Assembly (NCBI GenBank): GCA_963920665.1
Contig: OY987272.1
Coordinates: 9,987,001 to 10,051,000, forward strand
DNA: 64,000 nt
Direction of reading: 5' to 3'
Origin: Straminergon stramineum
Lineage: Eukaryota > Streptophyta > Bryopsida > Hypnales > Calliergonaceae
A program made the translations under genes and the position numbers. Below the pieces are notes generated by a model. That model ran no database searches. It saw only the letters and a program-made list of their open reading frames with translations, and was not told the origin of the DNA. Below, one piece after another: positions 23,972 to 35,029 of this stretch; the stretch's first letter is position 1, and each line of letters opens with the position of its first letter.

Positions 23972-25372
23972 TCATCTGTCTTTTTTCCCTTCTTGCTGTC
24001 GTTTCTCCTTCATCCTGTTCAATTTTTCTGTGAGAGCTGCAACCTCATGCTTCTGCTGCTCCATCAAGTAACCCTGTGCGGACGCTGTGATAATGGACGC
24101 AACAAACCCTGCCATCATCAGCTGTACAAGCGTATTCCACCAAAATCCAAAGGAGAATCCACCTTTGACAGCCTCCGCAACGCCCACGTTACCAGAAAGC
24201 TTGTCCTTGGCCGTGCCCACAGCAGCCATAATACGCGGGGAAAGCCGGTTCAAAAATGGAAGATGACTAATCACCCACGCCATCCCTGCCTCGAGCGCCT
24301 CCAGTACATGCGGATTACAGGCGAAAATCACGGACAGTGTCTGAATGTGCGTCTTGATTATAGCTTTCCCAATCAACGTGGCCAAAAAGAACTTCCAGAA
24401 TGGAACCAAGAAATGACCACACATCAGCCCTGCAAGGTCAAAGAGCGGATTCGGAACCGATGCGAAAATCAATATGGCAAAGAATCCAAGCTGTGAGAAT
24501 CGTCTCAATCCCCAGACTTTGAGACGGTTATACAAACTTGGATGGTCCTGCTCTTCTGGTAAATTCACCAAATCTTCAAGCTCCTTCACTTTCTCCCCAG
24601 ATAACCTCGCAGCTCGGGAGACGAAGTAAGGCGGTAGCTCCCCAATCGCCGTGCCAACTCCCCACAATACAGCCTCCAGTTGCACTTGCAGCAAAACCTT
24701 AAAGATTGGAACCACATAACCATCGGTAGACAACCTTGGAAACAAGGGCTCGCCCAGTTCGAAGCATTCCTTGTGCTGCCATGAAGAAGGGAACCCCCAC
24801 TGAGGAGTATCATAAGGCACCACTTTGAAATCCACACGACCACATTGTGAAGCTCGCACTGCAAACATGGCGATATGCGGCCCTAAATACAAGACAAACG
24901 TGTGCAGACCCGAGCCAAGTCCAATAGAGGAAGCCACACCCAGACCTATCCACCATAGAGCAAAACGAAAGTAAGTCATGGCCATCCTCACGTAATAGCC
25001 ATGAGGTCCGTCCACCACGGCGAGAGCAATCATAATCACAATCGAGAGAATGCCGGCAGTTACAAAGCGAAGGTGGTGGCTGAGAACGTGGATCCACAGA
25101 TTCCGGCATTGGTTCTGAAGGGAGAGAACAGCGAGCTTCAGAGTCTCAATTGGTTGCCTTAACAGGCTCACTCTCTCCCGTTGCAATGTGTGTGATCTCT
25201 TGAGAACTAAAACTTCAGGAAAGTTGTCCACAGAGTCCGCTTCTTCATGTACAATCTCATCCGGCTTCAACAATGGATTGGGCTCGGACTCCACCACCTC
25301 CTTGACCTCCTCACAAACCTCCTCATTGCTGCCTTTGCCATCCATGCTGTCCACCTGGGGTTCAATTTCCAT
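23972..25372 (-). CDS. KMS1: KMS1/VMP1-like ER membrane protein (VTT/DedA domain)
   Basis: 466 residues in one uninterrupted coding exon. The order is an acidic N-terminal tail (1-60), a membrane segment at about 103-121, two more in 137-170, then a VTT (SNARE-associated/DedA) core at about 225-340. The core includes the re-entrant motif GTAIGELPPYF (240-250) and FASVPNPLFDLAG (303-315). A last membrane segment is at about 406-430, followed by a charged helix (438-462). Plant KMS1 and animal VMP1 are ER/early-secretory multispanning proteins needed for normal ER and Golgi organisation and, for VMP1, autophagosome formation with lipid scramblase activity. That role is by homology. The protein ends KKDR, a dilysine (KKxx) ER-retrieval signal. 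The length is a little above the Arabidopsis protein. The start is the first ATG after a probable 5'-leader intron. Confidence 0.93.
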   Translation of the reverse strand: MEIEPQVDSMDGKGSNEEVCEEVKEVVESEPNPLLKPDEIVHEEADSVDNFPEVLVLKRSHTLQRERVSLLRQPIETLKLAVLSLQNQCRNLWIHVLSHHLRFVTAGILSIVIMIALAVVDGPHGYYVRMAMTYFRFALWWIGLGVASSIGLGSGLHTFVLYLGPHIAMFAVRASQCGRVDFKVVPYDTPQWGFPSSWQHKECFELGEPLFPRLSTDGYVVPIFKVLLQVQLEAVLWGVGTAIGELPPYFVSRAARLSGEKVKELEDLVNLPEEQDHPSLYNRLKVWGLRRFSQLGFFAILIFASVPNPLFDLAGLMCGHFLVPFWKFFLATLIGKAIIKTHIQTLSVIFACNPHVLEALEAGMAWVISHLPFLNRLSPRIMAAVGTAKDKLSGNVGVAEAVKGGFSFGFWWNTLVQLMMAGFVASIITASAQGYLMEQQKHEVAALTEKLNRMKEKRQQEGKKDR

Positions 25373-26950
25373 GGATGTGCAACCACGGATGAAACGTTGG
25401 CTCCTCTCTTACTCCTGTGAAAATGCAACCACTTAGAAAACCAAAAAGCTCTTGCTTTTCACGATGCAGATCCGCCCCTCCGTGGCCCAAGTCTGTAGCT
25501 TCTACTGCAAGCATAGATCTAATGAGAACGTAATTCAACAATGTAACGTCAACTCTCACGAAGTATTAGCCTATGAGGCCAATCACCGCTTCAACCTCGA
25601 TATTCACGACCGGATTGCAATCCACGAAACCCTAATCAACTCTCCTCTTTGATAACGCGACTACGACCTCTCTATCTCGACTCCACGCAAATTCAACCAC
25701 TTACTCAACGCGGTCGCGTACTCCGAAAGCAATCGCGTCAGGAAAGCTTACCACGGCGACAATCCGTCGTCTCCACAGCAACCCTTCCCCACACGCCACA
25801 ATCGCGAAACACAATCGCGAAACCCTAATTCACCCCCCCCTCTTCCACACTCGACCCCCGACTCACAGAAAAAAACCGAAGTCCTCCAACACAGCAGGAA
25901 GACTACCCCACCCCCACCCCGACAATGCAGCGACTGATTCCCAAAAGCTCCCCCTCGGCGTCACCTACCGATGCAATCTCAATCTCATTCTTATCTCTAC
26001 CAAATCAATTACCGCCAACAAACAGAGTACGTCACTCCCTCGATAATATCTAATAGATGGGTTCTTCCTTAAAAAGCAGACAAAAACCTCCTCCAACTCA
26101 AAAAGAACCATAAACAGAATCCAACAACAGATTCTCCGCTCCGTCTCCCGTCAACCCCACGACCTAAATTAAAGCACGTAACTCGAAGCGCCCACTCCGC
26201 CTACTGCAATCCAACCCATCCACCCAATCAAAAGGCCCGTGTCTTCCTGTCTGCAGCGGAATTTCGTCTCAATCGTACTATCCTAAGCAAGCACGCAAGC
26301 TCTACGACTGTAGTCCAGCACGCAAGTGCGGCCCCCGAGTCGAGAGCGCAGGCCGAGAGGTGGGGCAAGGGAAGCTTGAGGTGAAGTGAAATGAAGTTCT
26401 TTATGTCAAGGATGGAATCAAGGCATATGAGGGTATCATGAGGGAGGGGGTTTTACATTCATGCGAAGTTCAGTTGCGGCGTTGTAGCGAGGAGCGGATC
26501 TGCGTCCATTGAACATGTTCGTAAACTGAAGTTGTGGGACCTCAAGATTCTTTTTGTGCCGGAAGACGGAAGTGAAGGGAGTTGTTGTTGCGAGTGATTG
26601 ATGAACGAACGACAGGCAGCCAGTGGGGGCGACGTGGGAACGGAGGAAGAGAAAGCGTAAGTTAGCGGTCGCGATGCCGAGCCGGGACGGACGGACTGGT
26701 GGGCAAGGGTCCCTGCGGCTTGCGCACGCGGCCGAGGGGGGCTTCCGCACGTAGTCAGAATTGACGTTTTGCTGGCATAAAATAGAAGTAAGAGGGAAGT
26801 ATTTGTACCCCAAAACTAAGCTATGCACACATAAAAGCGCCGCTTGTTCCGCCCTGGAGAGCTTGGTGGTCAAAACAATGAAATTTTGATGTGAAATTGG
26901 TAGCCTCCTCAAGAGAAACCCAACCAAAGTCATTTTGTATTTTATCGACA
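25373..26950 (-). promoter_or_regulatory. 5' leader and promoter region of the KMS1-like gene
   Basis: On the minus strand a strong 3' splice site (TTTCTAAG branch-like sequence, then CATTTTCACAG, with AG at 25,416-25,415) lies 42 bp upstream of the ATG, so the leader is probably spliced. The first, noncoding exon should be in the GC-richer 25,640-26,350. Its donor is not resolved. A 171-codon minus frame at 26,436-26,951 covers promoter-like sequence and has no recognised domain. Confidence 0.5.
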
Positions 26951-27329
26951 CTCACACAATATCTTATGGAAATTCAAAGTTAAAAGCATAGGGTACCTAT
27001 TCTACCACCACACTCCCTTTTACTTTCAAAGGATACATCCCCTATGACCAAGGTAGTCCCAAAATACTTTGATTATTGGACCAATAGGTGTAATCTTTGT
27101 TTCTATAGTTAAAAATGAAGTCATACATCGAACCTTTTAGATCACAGGATATTTAGAAGGTTAAATGACTATCTTTGGAGTAAAGATGCTTTAACTCCCA
27201 TTGATTATTCTAAAGAGCTTGAGGTAGTTTTGGTTGACATAGAGGCTCATTCACCACCCTTCTTTGCTCCTTCTAGGAGACTCAATAGATGACAAAAAAG
27301 TTTAATAACAGAATTAGGTGCCCCTCAAT

Positions 27330-27815
27330 AAGCACTGTAAACTTTTATTTAACTTTGAAATGTTAGTTGGGTGGGAAAATGGGGGATGAAGGGTAAAATT
27401 GGGCTTGTTTGTAAGGAAAAATATTATTTTCATCCACTCTTTTCTAGAGATATACTCCAAAGTAATTTTACAATTTGAAGTTAACCCTAAAAAGATAATG
27501 GAGTAGAAAAGTGGATGATGAAAGATAATATAGGGCTTGTTTGCATAGGAAAAACAAATCATTTACATTTGTTTTTGTAGGGATACATTCAAAACCAAAT
27601 GTAAAACTTAAATTTAAGCTTTAAATTTTGTGGACTCAAAACATGGGGGGTGAAAAGTCAAGTTCAAATAAGGCTTGTTCATATCGAAAAACAAATCATT
27701 TTCACCCAATTTTTAGAAGGATATATCCAAAACCAACCTATGAAGATGAAGTTAACTCTATAATGCCATGGACCAAGAAAGAAGGCAATGAAAGGTAAAT
27801 TAAAGACTTGTTTGT
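27330..27815 (+). repeat. Tandem array of about 115-bp units (array A)
   Basis: Roughly four diverged units, each with GTGGATGATGAAAGGT-like sequence, then GGGCTTGTTTG, AAAACAAATCATTTTCA, AGGGATATACTCCAAAACCAA and GAAGTTAACCCT. Array B at 30,960-31,480 has the same unit in the same orientation. The arrays flank the segment with the dead Tc1 transposase. Noncoding. Confidence 0.6.
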
Positions 27816-29955
27816 ACAATAAGCGACACGTCTAAATCTTCCACATCACAAAACTACCATTTGTTGAAGCAACACTCACTAAACTTTGAAGCGCCCTCTC
27901 TTCTCCACCTCTTTGCCTAGAAGTTGTAATTGGTGACATTAGGTAGAATTAGTAGTCTAGTTACAATTGTCATTAAGCAATAAATGAGATACTATAAAAA
28001 TATTCATAGGAATTGACATAAGCAAACATGTGTTACTACAATGGCAAAACCTCCACACAACTTCTAGGAACATCAACGCACATGGATGTCACAAATTTGT
28101 TTAGATTGAGCTCAAATTTTGTACCAATGAAGCTTGTGAATGGACCCAATCATTGCAAATTTCATTTTGGGAAATATTGTTTGTATAGATTTGTAGGTGG
28201 TGATGGATTCTTGCTATACATGAGCTAGATTTCTAAGCTTCTTGACTATTCCTTAGTATCTTGTTTGGTTGTGTCAAAGTTGTCATGACCCTTGTCACAA
28301 CTCTTTGATGGATGAGATAATTTTGATGATTGTGTCATGACCTTCATGTCATGACCTTTGATGGATCAATGCATCGATGGATAACTAATCCATGATGAAA
28401 TGTGCACTAGTGGACAAGCAGAGATTGCCTGGAGATAGATTTCTCTAGGTGGTGGATTTGTGTGCTGGAGTCAAACAACTCCAATTGGATGACAAGGACA
28501 CTGAATTGCTTGGAGATAGATATCTCCAAATGATGGATTTATGTAATGGAATTAGACAACTCTACTTGGATGACTAGTGCACTGGATTTAGACAATTCCC
28601 AAAGGATGATAAGTGTGATGGAACTTGGAGTTAGATAACTCCAAGTAGAAGATCAAGATGTGGATAAGAAATAGATTGCATGAGATATAATCTAAAGAAG
28701 TACAACTAAGACCTTTACTTTAATGGATGGTTCTAGATGGAACCAAGAATAGAAAGCTAAAGATAGAAAAGAAGTCTTAGTCTATTTTAAAGACTAATAG
28801 TCTTTATTGATAGTCTCTAGTATATAAGAAGAGCTCGGGGGTGAGGAGACTATCTTTTCGAGATTGATCTCTCTCTATGGTCGGGTGGTTTGAGCTTTTG
28901 TAAAAACATTTTGTTAATGAATATCTTTTGTGTCATTAATTGGAGTCTATTGTGAGAGGTTTGTAACAAAAGTGCATGGCAAATTTTTAACCACTTTGAA
29001 AGGTACACACTCTCCACACATTGAAATCGTAGTAGAGGTGGTTGTGTACACTAATAGAAAACAATGTCATAGTCAATAAAAACTAGCTAACATATATTTT
29101 GAAAATTGTATTGCATTGAAAACAAATTTCTAAAAATTGTATTGCAATCAACACAAATTTTCTATTTTTTGTCAAAAAAAAAATAAAAAACGTTAGTTGA
29201 TTTTTGTTGACCGTGATACTATTTTCTACTAGTAGTATGAAATGGCGTAGCAAAGGTAGTTCTATATGAAACTGTAGTAGTTAAAATAGTTGGTATGTAT
29301 TGACAATTGATTTTTTATTTGTCTATGAATAAGAGCTAGAATGCAAATTTGAATTTTTTAGGTGCTAAAACCTAGATTGGGATTTTGAAGGAACAAATCA
29401 TTTTATAATACTTCTCTTGATAATATTGTAGCCTAATTTTCCTTGCAAGTCATACATTACATCCCGATTTTATCAACATTTTCATTTTGAGGTGCATTTT
29501 CTTGTGTTCAGGATTGTATAAAAATGGGAGGTCAGTGTTTGAGCATAGAAAAAAAGGTGTCATAGTCATTAGGGGAGATTTGAGGGCATAGAGAGATTGT
29601 TTTAGGCCCACTCCCTGTGTTGGGAACGAGCCACTATTGTCCAAAACAAAAAATAATTAAAATATGAAAATATGAAATTAAAAATTATTATCTGACATGC
29701 GAGTGTCTCTACCACATCAGATCATTGTTGTGGCGACGTTCCCCAAAGTTCTCCACTGCTCGGGAATTCTAGAAACTTGTTGTCTTTAAGAGGGCAGAAA
29801 TCCCTTCTAATATGGAATGAGTCATTTAGGAATGTTACAATATATCATTGCAACAAAGTTAGGCATACTATGTTCCATTGTTGAATATTTTTTGAAGAAA
29901 TTCCAGTATTATGGGATATTGGTCACTTGTAATGCTATATGTTGACATTGTAGAC
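27816..29955. other. Transposon-rich spacer between array A and the transposase relic
   Basis: No gene. Positions 28,400-28,650 contain loose repeats of ACTTGGAGTTAGACAACTCC-like sequence, each a small palindrome. A TATATAAGAAGAGCTC box at about 28,822 followed by a leader-like stretch could be part of a solo LTR, but I see no matching second LTR. Confidence 0.35.
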
Positions 29956-29959
29956 TAAC

Positions 29960-30758
29960 AGAGCAAGGTAGAAGAGAATTGGGACGCATTCATATGCAAA
30001 ATAGAAAAGATGATTGTGAAAGTTTGTATGCATACATTAAAGAAGGAGATTAAATGTATTAGATTTCGCAACCGTGTTGCAGCAAAGAAGCCAATTCTTA
30101 TTAACAAACACAAGGCTTATAGATTAGCATTTGCCATAGAATATTAGGCTTGGGGATCATCGGATTGGATGAATGTGATATGAACACATGAGACCTCATT
30201 TGAGGTAAGCAAAAATTTAGAACAAGTGAAGGGTTGGTGGTGACCATATGAACATTATTCATGGGATTACTTAGCAACCACTTTTAAATCTGTTTGCACA
30301 TTAGTCATGGTTTGCGGTGCTTTGATAGGTTATGAGAAGTACCCCATTGTTATAATGCCATCTGAGAGACAAACTAGTGTTGATTTCATAGACATTGTGT
30401 ATGAGAGTTGATTGAGTGACTTTTATTTTATGCATAATGATCCTCAAAGTCTTTTGCTCATGGAAGATGGTGCCCCAATGCATTGTAGTACCTTACCAAA
30501 ACAATAGCAACAAGTACATAAGATGAAAAAGATTACATGGCCCATAAACTTGCTAGACTTGAGTCCCATAGAGATTGTGTGGATAATTATAAAAGACCAT
30601 GTACAAAATGAGATGAGGCCAAATAACAAAGAAGAATTGGTCACAAGCATTGAGTGCACATGGGAGCCATATCCATGGAGACTCTTGAAATCCTCATTGC
30701 GAGCATGCCTCACAAAATGAAAGTTGTAATTAATGCGGGAGTCAATAGCACTAGGTAG
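29960..30758 (+). pseudogene. Dead Tc1-type (DD34E) transposase
   Basis: Conceptual translation gives RVAAKKPILINKHK (from 30,103), then THETSFEV, TFKS, VMVCGALIG, LLLMEDGAPMH, WPINLLDLSPIEIVW and, after a frameshift near 30,717, VVINAGVNSTR. These line up in order with the DDE_3 domain of Tc1/mariner transposases. The second catalytic Asp codon is at 30,466-30,468 and the Glu codon at 30,571-30,573, 34 residues apart, the Tc1 spacing. At least four stops and one frameshift disrupt it. The first catalytic Asp is changed to His (CAT, 30,187-30,189) beside a stop where Trp is expected. The N-terminal DNA-binding part is not clear. Plant mariner-like enzymes usually show DD39D, so this subtype is unusual. 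Confidence 0.8.
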
Positions 30759-30959
30759 TAGATAGTGTACCACAAAATGCTCTATTTTGTATGTTTTGAC
30801 TACTTCAATGAAATAAATCATTATGCCATGAAACTAGACTTGATTACCTTCCAAACCCAATTTCCGGTTTGCAATTCCATGAATTTTTTGAGCCTATGGT
30901 GTCTTTTCAAAATTGTAGGTATAGTACTAATTTTTAGCAATGGCATGGGGATGGACGTT

Positions 30960-31480
30960 TTAGACTTTTTGGATATTGTACATGAAAAAAATCATTTTCA
31001 TTCCCTTTTTTTATAGGGATATACCTACAACCAACCTGTCAAGTTGAAGTTAATCCTCAAATGTCATGGAGCAAGTAGTGAGTGATGAAAGGTCAAATAG
31101 GTCTTGTTTGTACAAAAAAATAAAAAAGTGAACATCCATTTCTTTGTAGGTACATACCCCAAACCAACTTGATATGATGAAGTTAAGCTTCAAATTGAAG
31201 TTAATCTTTAAATGTCATGGACCTAGGAAGTGGGTGATGAAGGTCAAATAAGATTTGTTTATACAACAAATATTTTGACATCCATTTTTTAGTGGGAATA
31301 TATCCAAACCCAATGTACAACTTGAAGTTAACCTCAAATGTTATGGAGCCAAAAAAATAGGTGATGAAAGGTCAAATTGGGCTTGTTCATGGAGATATAC
31401 TCAAAGTCAACATTTGAATATGAAGTTAGCCATGAATTGTTGACAATGCCAAATTGATGTTGATAAAAGGTCAAACAAGG
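30960..31480 (+). repeat. Tandem array of about 115-bp units (array B)
   Basis: About four units with TGTCATGGAGCAAG-like sequence, GGTGATGAAAGGTCAAAT, CTTGTTTGTACAA and ATATACCCCAAACCAACTT, same orientation as array A. The copies are diverged by many substitutions and small indels. Noncoding. Confidence 0.6.
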
Positions 31481-33054
31481 CAATAATTCTTTGTCAATTG
31501 ATTCAAGGCAACAAGGCAACAATTCAAGCAATTGATAAATCTATATTCAAGTCCATTTGTTTTAGTTTGTATAACTTTTTTTAAAGTCTATGCAAAATCT
31601 CCTTTGTTTTAGCATGTGTGCAAGATCCTCTAGGTTGTAGACTATAACAAATACCTTTTGACTCAAAATATCATGTGCCAATATTTTATTGGTTGTTTAC
31701 ATAAGTATATCACATTATAGAATAAAAGAAAAAATACTTTGAATTTTTTTTCTAATTTTTTTTTCTTTTTCTAATTTTTTTTTTTTTTTTTACTTCTCTA
31801 ATTTTACATGAGAATCTTCAAGGTACAATATCTTTTGTTAATTGGGTTAGAATGCCTTGGAGCTTGCTTCTTGTGCACCCCTTTATTGAGAAATTTTTAA
31901 TGGTACCAATTACAACTTGGTGGCGTGGCAGTCATATATATCTCAATTGACATATATATCTAAATTCCAGCATCATCTAGCTAGTACCATGGTATAGATG
32001 GCTAAACAATGATTGTAGGCAACACAAACAATCACCCTAAATTCCATCGCGATAGTCCCACGAATTGGAAAAGTTATAACCAAAATGGTTGTTGTGATTG
32101 GTAATAGAAGGCCCTCCATCAAGGAAGTGTAGAGTTTTCTATAGAAGTAGATGCAAAAACGATAGATCAAAAAGATGCTTTTCTACTATAAATTTGGCAA
32201 CTTTTTCCTCCTTGCTCTTGATCCAAATTTAGCCATAAATCTGATCTTTTTGAATGAAATCCAAACTAAAGTAAAGAAATATACTAAATTAGTTTCTAAT
32301 TGCTTTCACTCGAAATCTTCAAAACTTTCCATAATCGAATATTTTAATGCAATTCGAAATTTGACCAAGGGCCATTGATTGTCTAGTTATAGGATAATTT
32401 TGTAGTTTGTTTTATACCACGATGTTCTTCACACTTTGATATGAATCTAGGGTGGAATTTTCATACTACATATGGGATTATATTGGACATTTTTTTTGCT
32501 TTAGTGCACTAGGACATAGTTAGGAAGTTCATATAGTGTATTATTTGGTTCAGGTAAGAAAGTAATTGGCTCTCCAAAAAGAATTCTTTGGAGTTTTGAT
32601 GTTGATGAATTTTTGTTGCACATGTTGAGATGCTTTAAGTTAATTGTACTTAAAATTTTCTGAACAAATTTTTGACTACGGCTCATAATGTTAAATGGTC
32701 TCATTTTTTATTGGACCTTCTTGGAGTGAACATGAGATTTCACATTCTCATTATATGCATATAGTGGACATTTTACATACATATTTATTGTTAATTTTTG
32801 AAATATTGAAAATAAATGTGCCCAAAATTGCCCCTAAACTCTTATGATTAGAATTGATTTATTTTAGGTAAAAAATTGTAGGTTTCAAATTTTAAAACAT
32901 GGTACAATTAGATGCAACTACCTTATTTATTGTTGAGGCATGGTTTCAGTACTAGTATTGACATTTTAGAATATGTACTTTGGAGCCTTATAAACTTCAA
33001 TAGCATTAATAACAATAAAATTTCTACCCAATATTCAATATTGTAACATCAAAA
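31481..33054. other. AT-rich desert
   Basis: No gene or bounded element seen. A T-rich low-complexity tract lies at about 31,740-31,800. Position 32,820 onward (AATGTGCCCAAAATTGCCCC) looks like a decayed end of an AGGTA-type element. Confidence 0.4.
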
Positions 33055-33905
33055 TCACTAGTGTGCCCGGCCTATGCCGTTGCTAGAGTCAAAATAAAAG
33101 TAAAGGTAATTTTTTAATTCAACATCTTTTATGCATGAAGGAGTGTAAGGGCTTTGTTGTGGTGTGAGAGGTTTGTGTTCTTGATACGAATAGAAAGCTT
33201 TATGCACAAAGGAGTGCAAGGGCTTTGTTTCATGGTGTTTGGACATGCGATGTGAAAGTTATGGTTTTTCCAAACAAAAGATAATTTAATTCATTTTTAT
33301 AATTTTAAAAATAGTTCAAAGATCAATAACTTTCATGCTGTAAGTCCAAATGCCACAAAACAAAGTCTACGCACCCCTCCTCGTGGAGAGCTTTCCAACA
33401 ATACGAAGAATGCAGCTTGGGGACGCACGTACAATTTGCTACATCTCAACATATCAAACAAAACAATCTAATTTAAGGTACAAACTAGTGTGCCCTATGC
33501 CATTGCCATGGTAAAAATAGAAGTAAAAATAATTTTCTAATTTGTAAAACCTCCAAAATTCCATATCTTTTATACACCAAGGAGTACAAGGGCTTTGTTG
33601 TGGTGTGAAAGGTTATGTTCTTGATACAAATAGAGAGCTTTGTGCATGGAGGAGTGCAAGAACTATGTTTTGTGGCATTTGGACATGCAATGTGAAAGAT
33701 ATGTATTTTCCAAAATAAAAGATAATTTAATTAAATTTCCTTATTCATAAAAACTTTGAAATTCAATAACTTTCACACCATATGTCCAAACACCTTGAAA
33801 CAAAATCCATGCACTTCTCCTTGCAAAGAGCTTCCGAACAATACCAAAAATGCCCTTGGATGCTTCATGGTTTCTTAGATCTCATCATATCAAACAAATT
33901 AACTA
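33055..33905 (+). repeat. Tandem duplication, two units of about 425 bp
   Basis: Unit 1 (33,055-33,479) and unit 2 (33,480-33,905) share in order ACTAGTGTGCCC, GCCATTGCC, AGGGCTTTGTTGTGGTGTGA, TTTGGACATGC, AAAAGATAATTTAATT, CAATAACTTTCA and CATATCAAACAAA. Within each unit a shorter phrase (GGAGTGCAAGGGCTTTGTT) is also repeated. Noncoding; the function of the array is unknown. Confidence 0.75.
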
Positions 33906-35029
33906 ACTAACCTAAGGTATAGATGGGCTTGATAGGCAATGAAATTTGACTTGAAGATAATAGCCAAATTTGTTTTAGTGCTTAAGAATTAGGAGTTCCA
34001 GTTATAAACTACAAGCAAATGCAAATATGTAGCAAGTACATTAAATGTTTTTGGATGCTTGTGTTAGTCCTAAATGATTGATGAATAAGTTTAAAAGAGA
34101 CTTAAATAAATTGCATAACCTACTTGGAAGCAATACATATTAGATAATAGAAAATCATTAGATAATATTTATGAACGTTTTATGTATATATTAAAATATA
34201 TGTACTCTATCAAATATTTCATCTAGGATGGATATACAATATGAAAGAATACTTTGATAATTTAATATATATTAGATATTGCTTTGTGAAACCTTCATGG
34301 AGCACACCTTTTTTTTGAAGACTTTGTAACAAACCAAATATTAGCCCCATGATTGTAGAGTCTAATGGCCAATCAAACAATCACTTCCTTAATTACCAAA
34401 AAAATATAGTACAAAGTTGTCAAAATAGGTAATGTAATTCATTTTGAATCTTTTATTATTTAAAATGCACATTTGCACTTCAAAATGATGTCTCTTTAAA
34501 CATAATATATACAAAATATTCCTAAAAGTCATGAAACGTCACCCTCCATTTGGTCCATGTCTTTCAATATATTGTAAATGATATCTGAATTTTATTCCAC
34601 TAGTATTTTGGGGGGATGACAATAACTTAAGGTATGATTGCACAAATCTGATGACATTTACTTGTCTTCTTTCTCAATTGAAATTTAGGTCCAACCTTTG
34701 CAAAAAAAAAAAGGATCAAAAAAAAATTTGTCCTTCAAATGGTACAAAAAAGATTTCTTAAAGTTTCAAATTATTTTTAATTAATACATTTTGAAAGGTA
34801 GAAGGACTACAAACTCCTTGATCTTTTCTATTTCTCTATTCATAGAAATGCCAATTTTTTTGGCGATTGTGAAGATATATTTTACATTAGGATAATTTGA
34901 TTATAACATGCATATAAAACTATTTACTAAATCCTAAATACTTTCATCAACACAAAACAACTAATATTATGGACAAGGGGGAGAATATACTTACATCCAT
35001 ATACAAAATCTATAGTATCAATCTAGCGA
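33906..35029. other. AT-rich intergenic DNA, nothing recognised
   Basis: No gene, RNA gene or bounded repeat is apparent. Confidence 0.4.

Noticed and set aside
23870..24496. 208-codon plus-strand frame
   Set aside because: It is antisense to the KMS1-like coding exon, whose protein is clearly conserved.
26436..26951. 171-codon frame on the minus strand upstream of the KMS1-like gene
   Set aside because: No recognised domain, composition drifts along its length, and it covers the expected promoter of the gene downstream of it.
28820..29010. Possible solo LTR with TATA box
   Set aside because: No primer site, no matching second LTR and no clear TG...CA ends.
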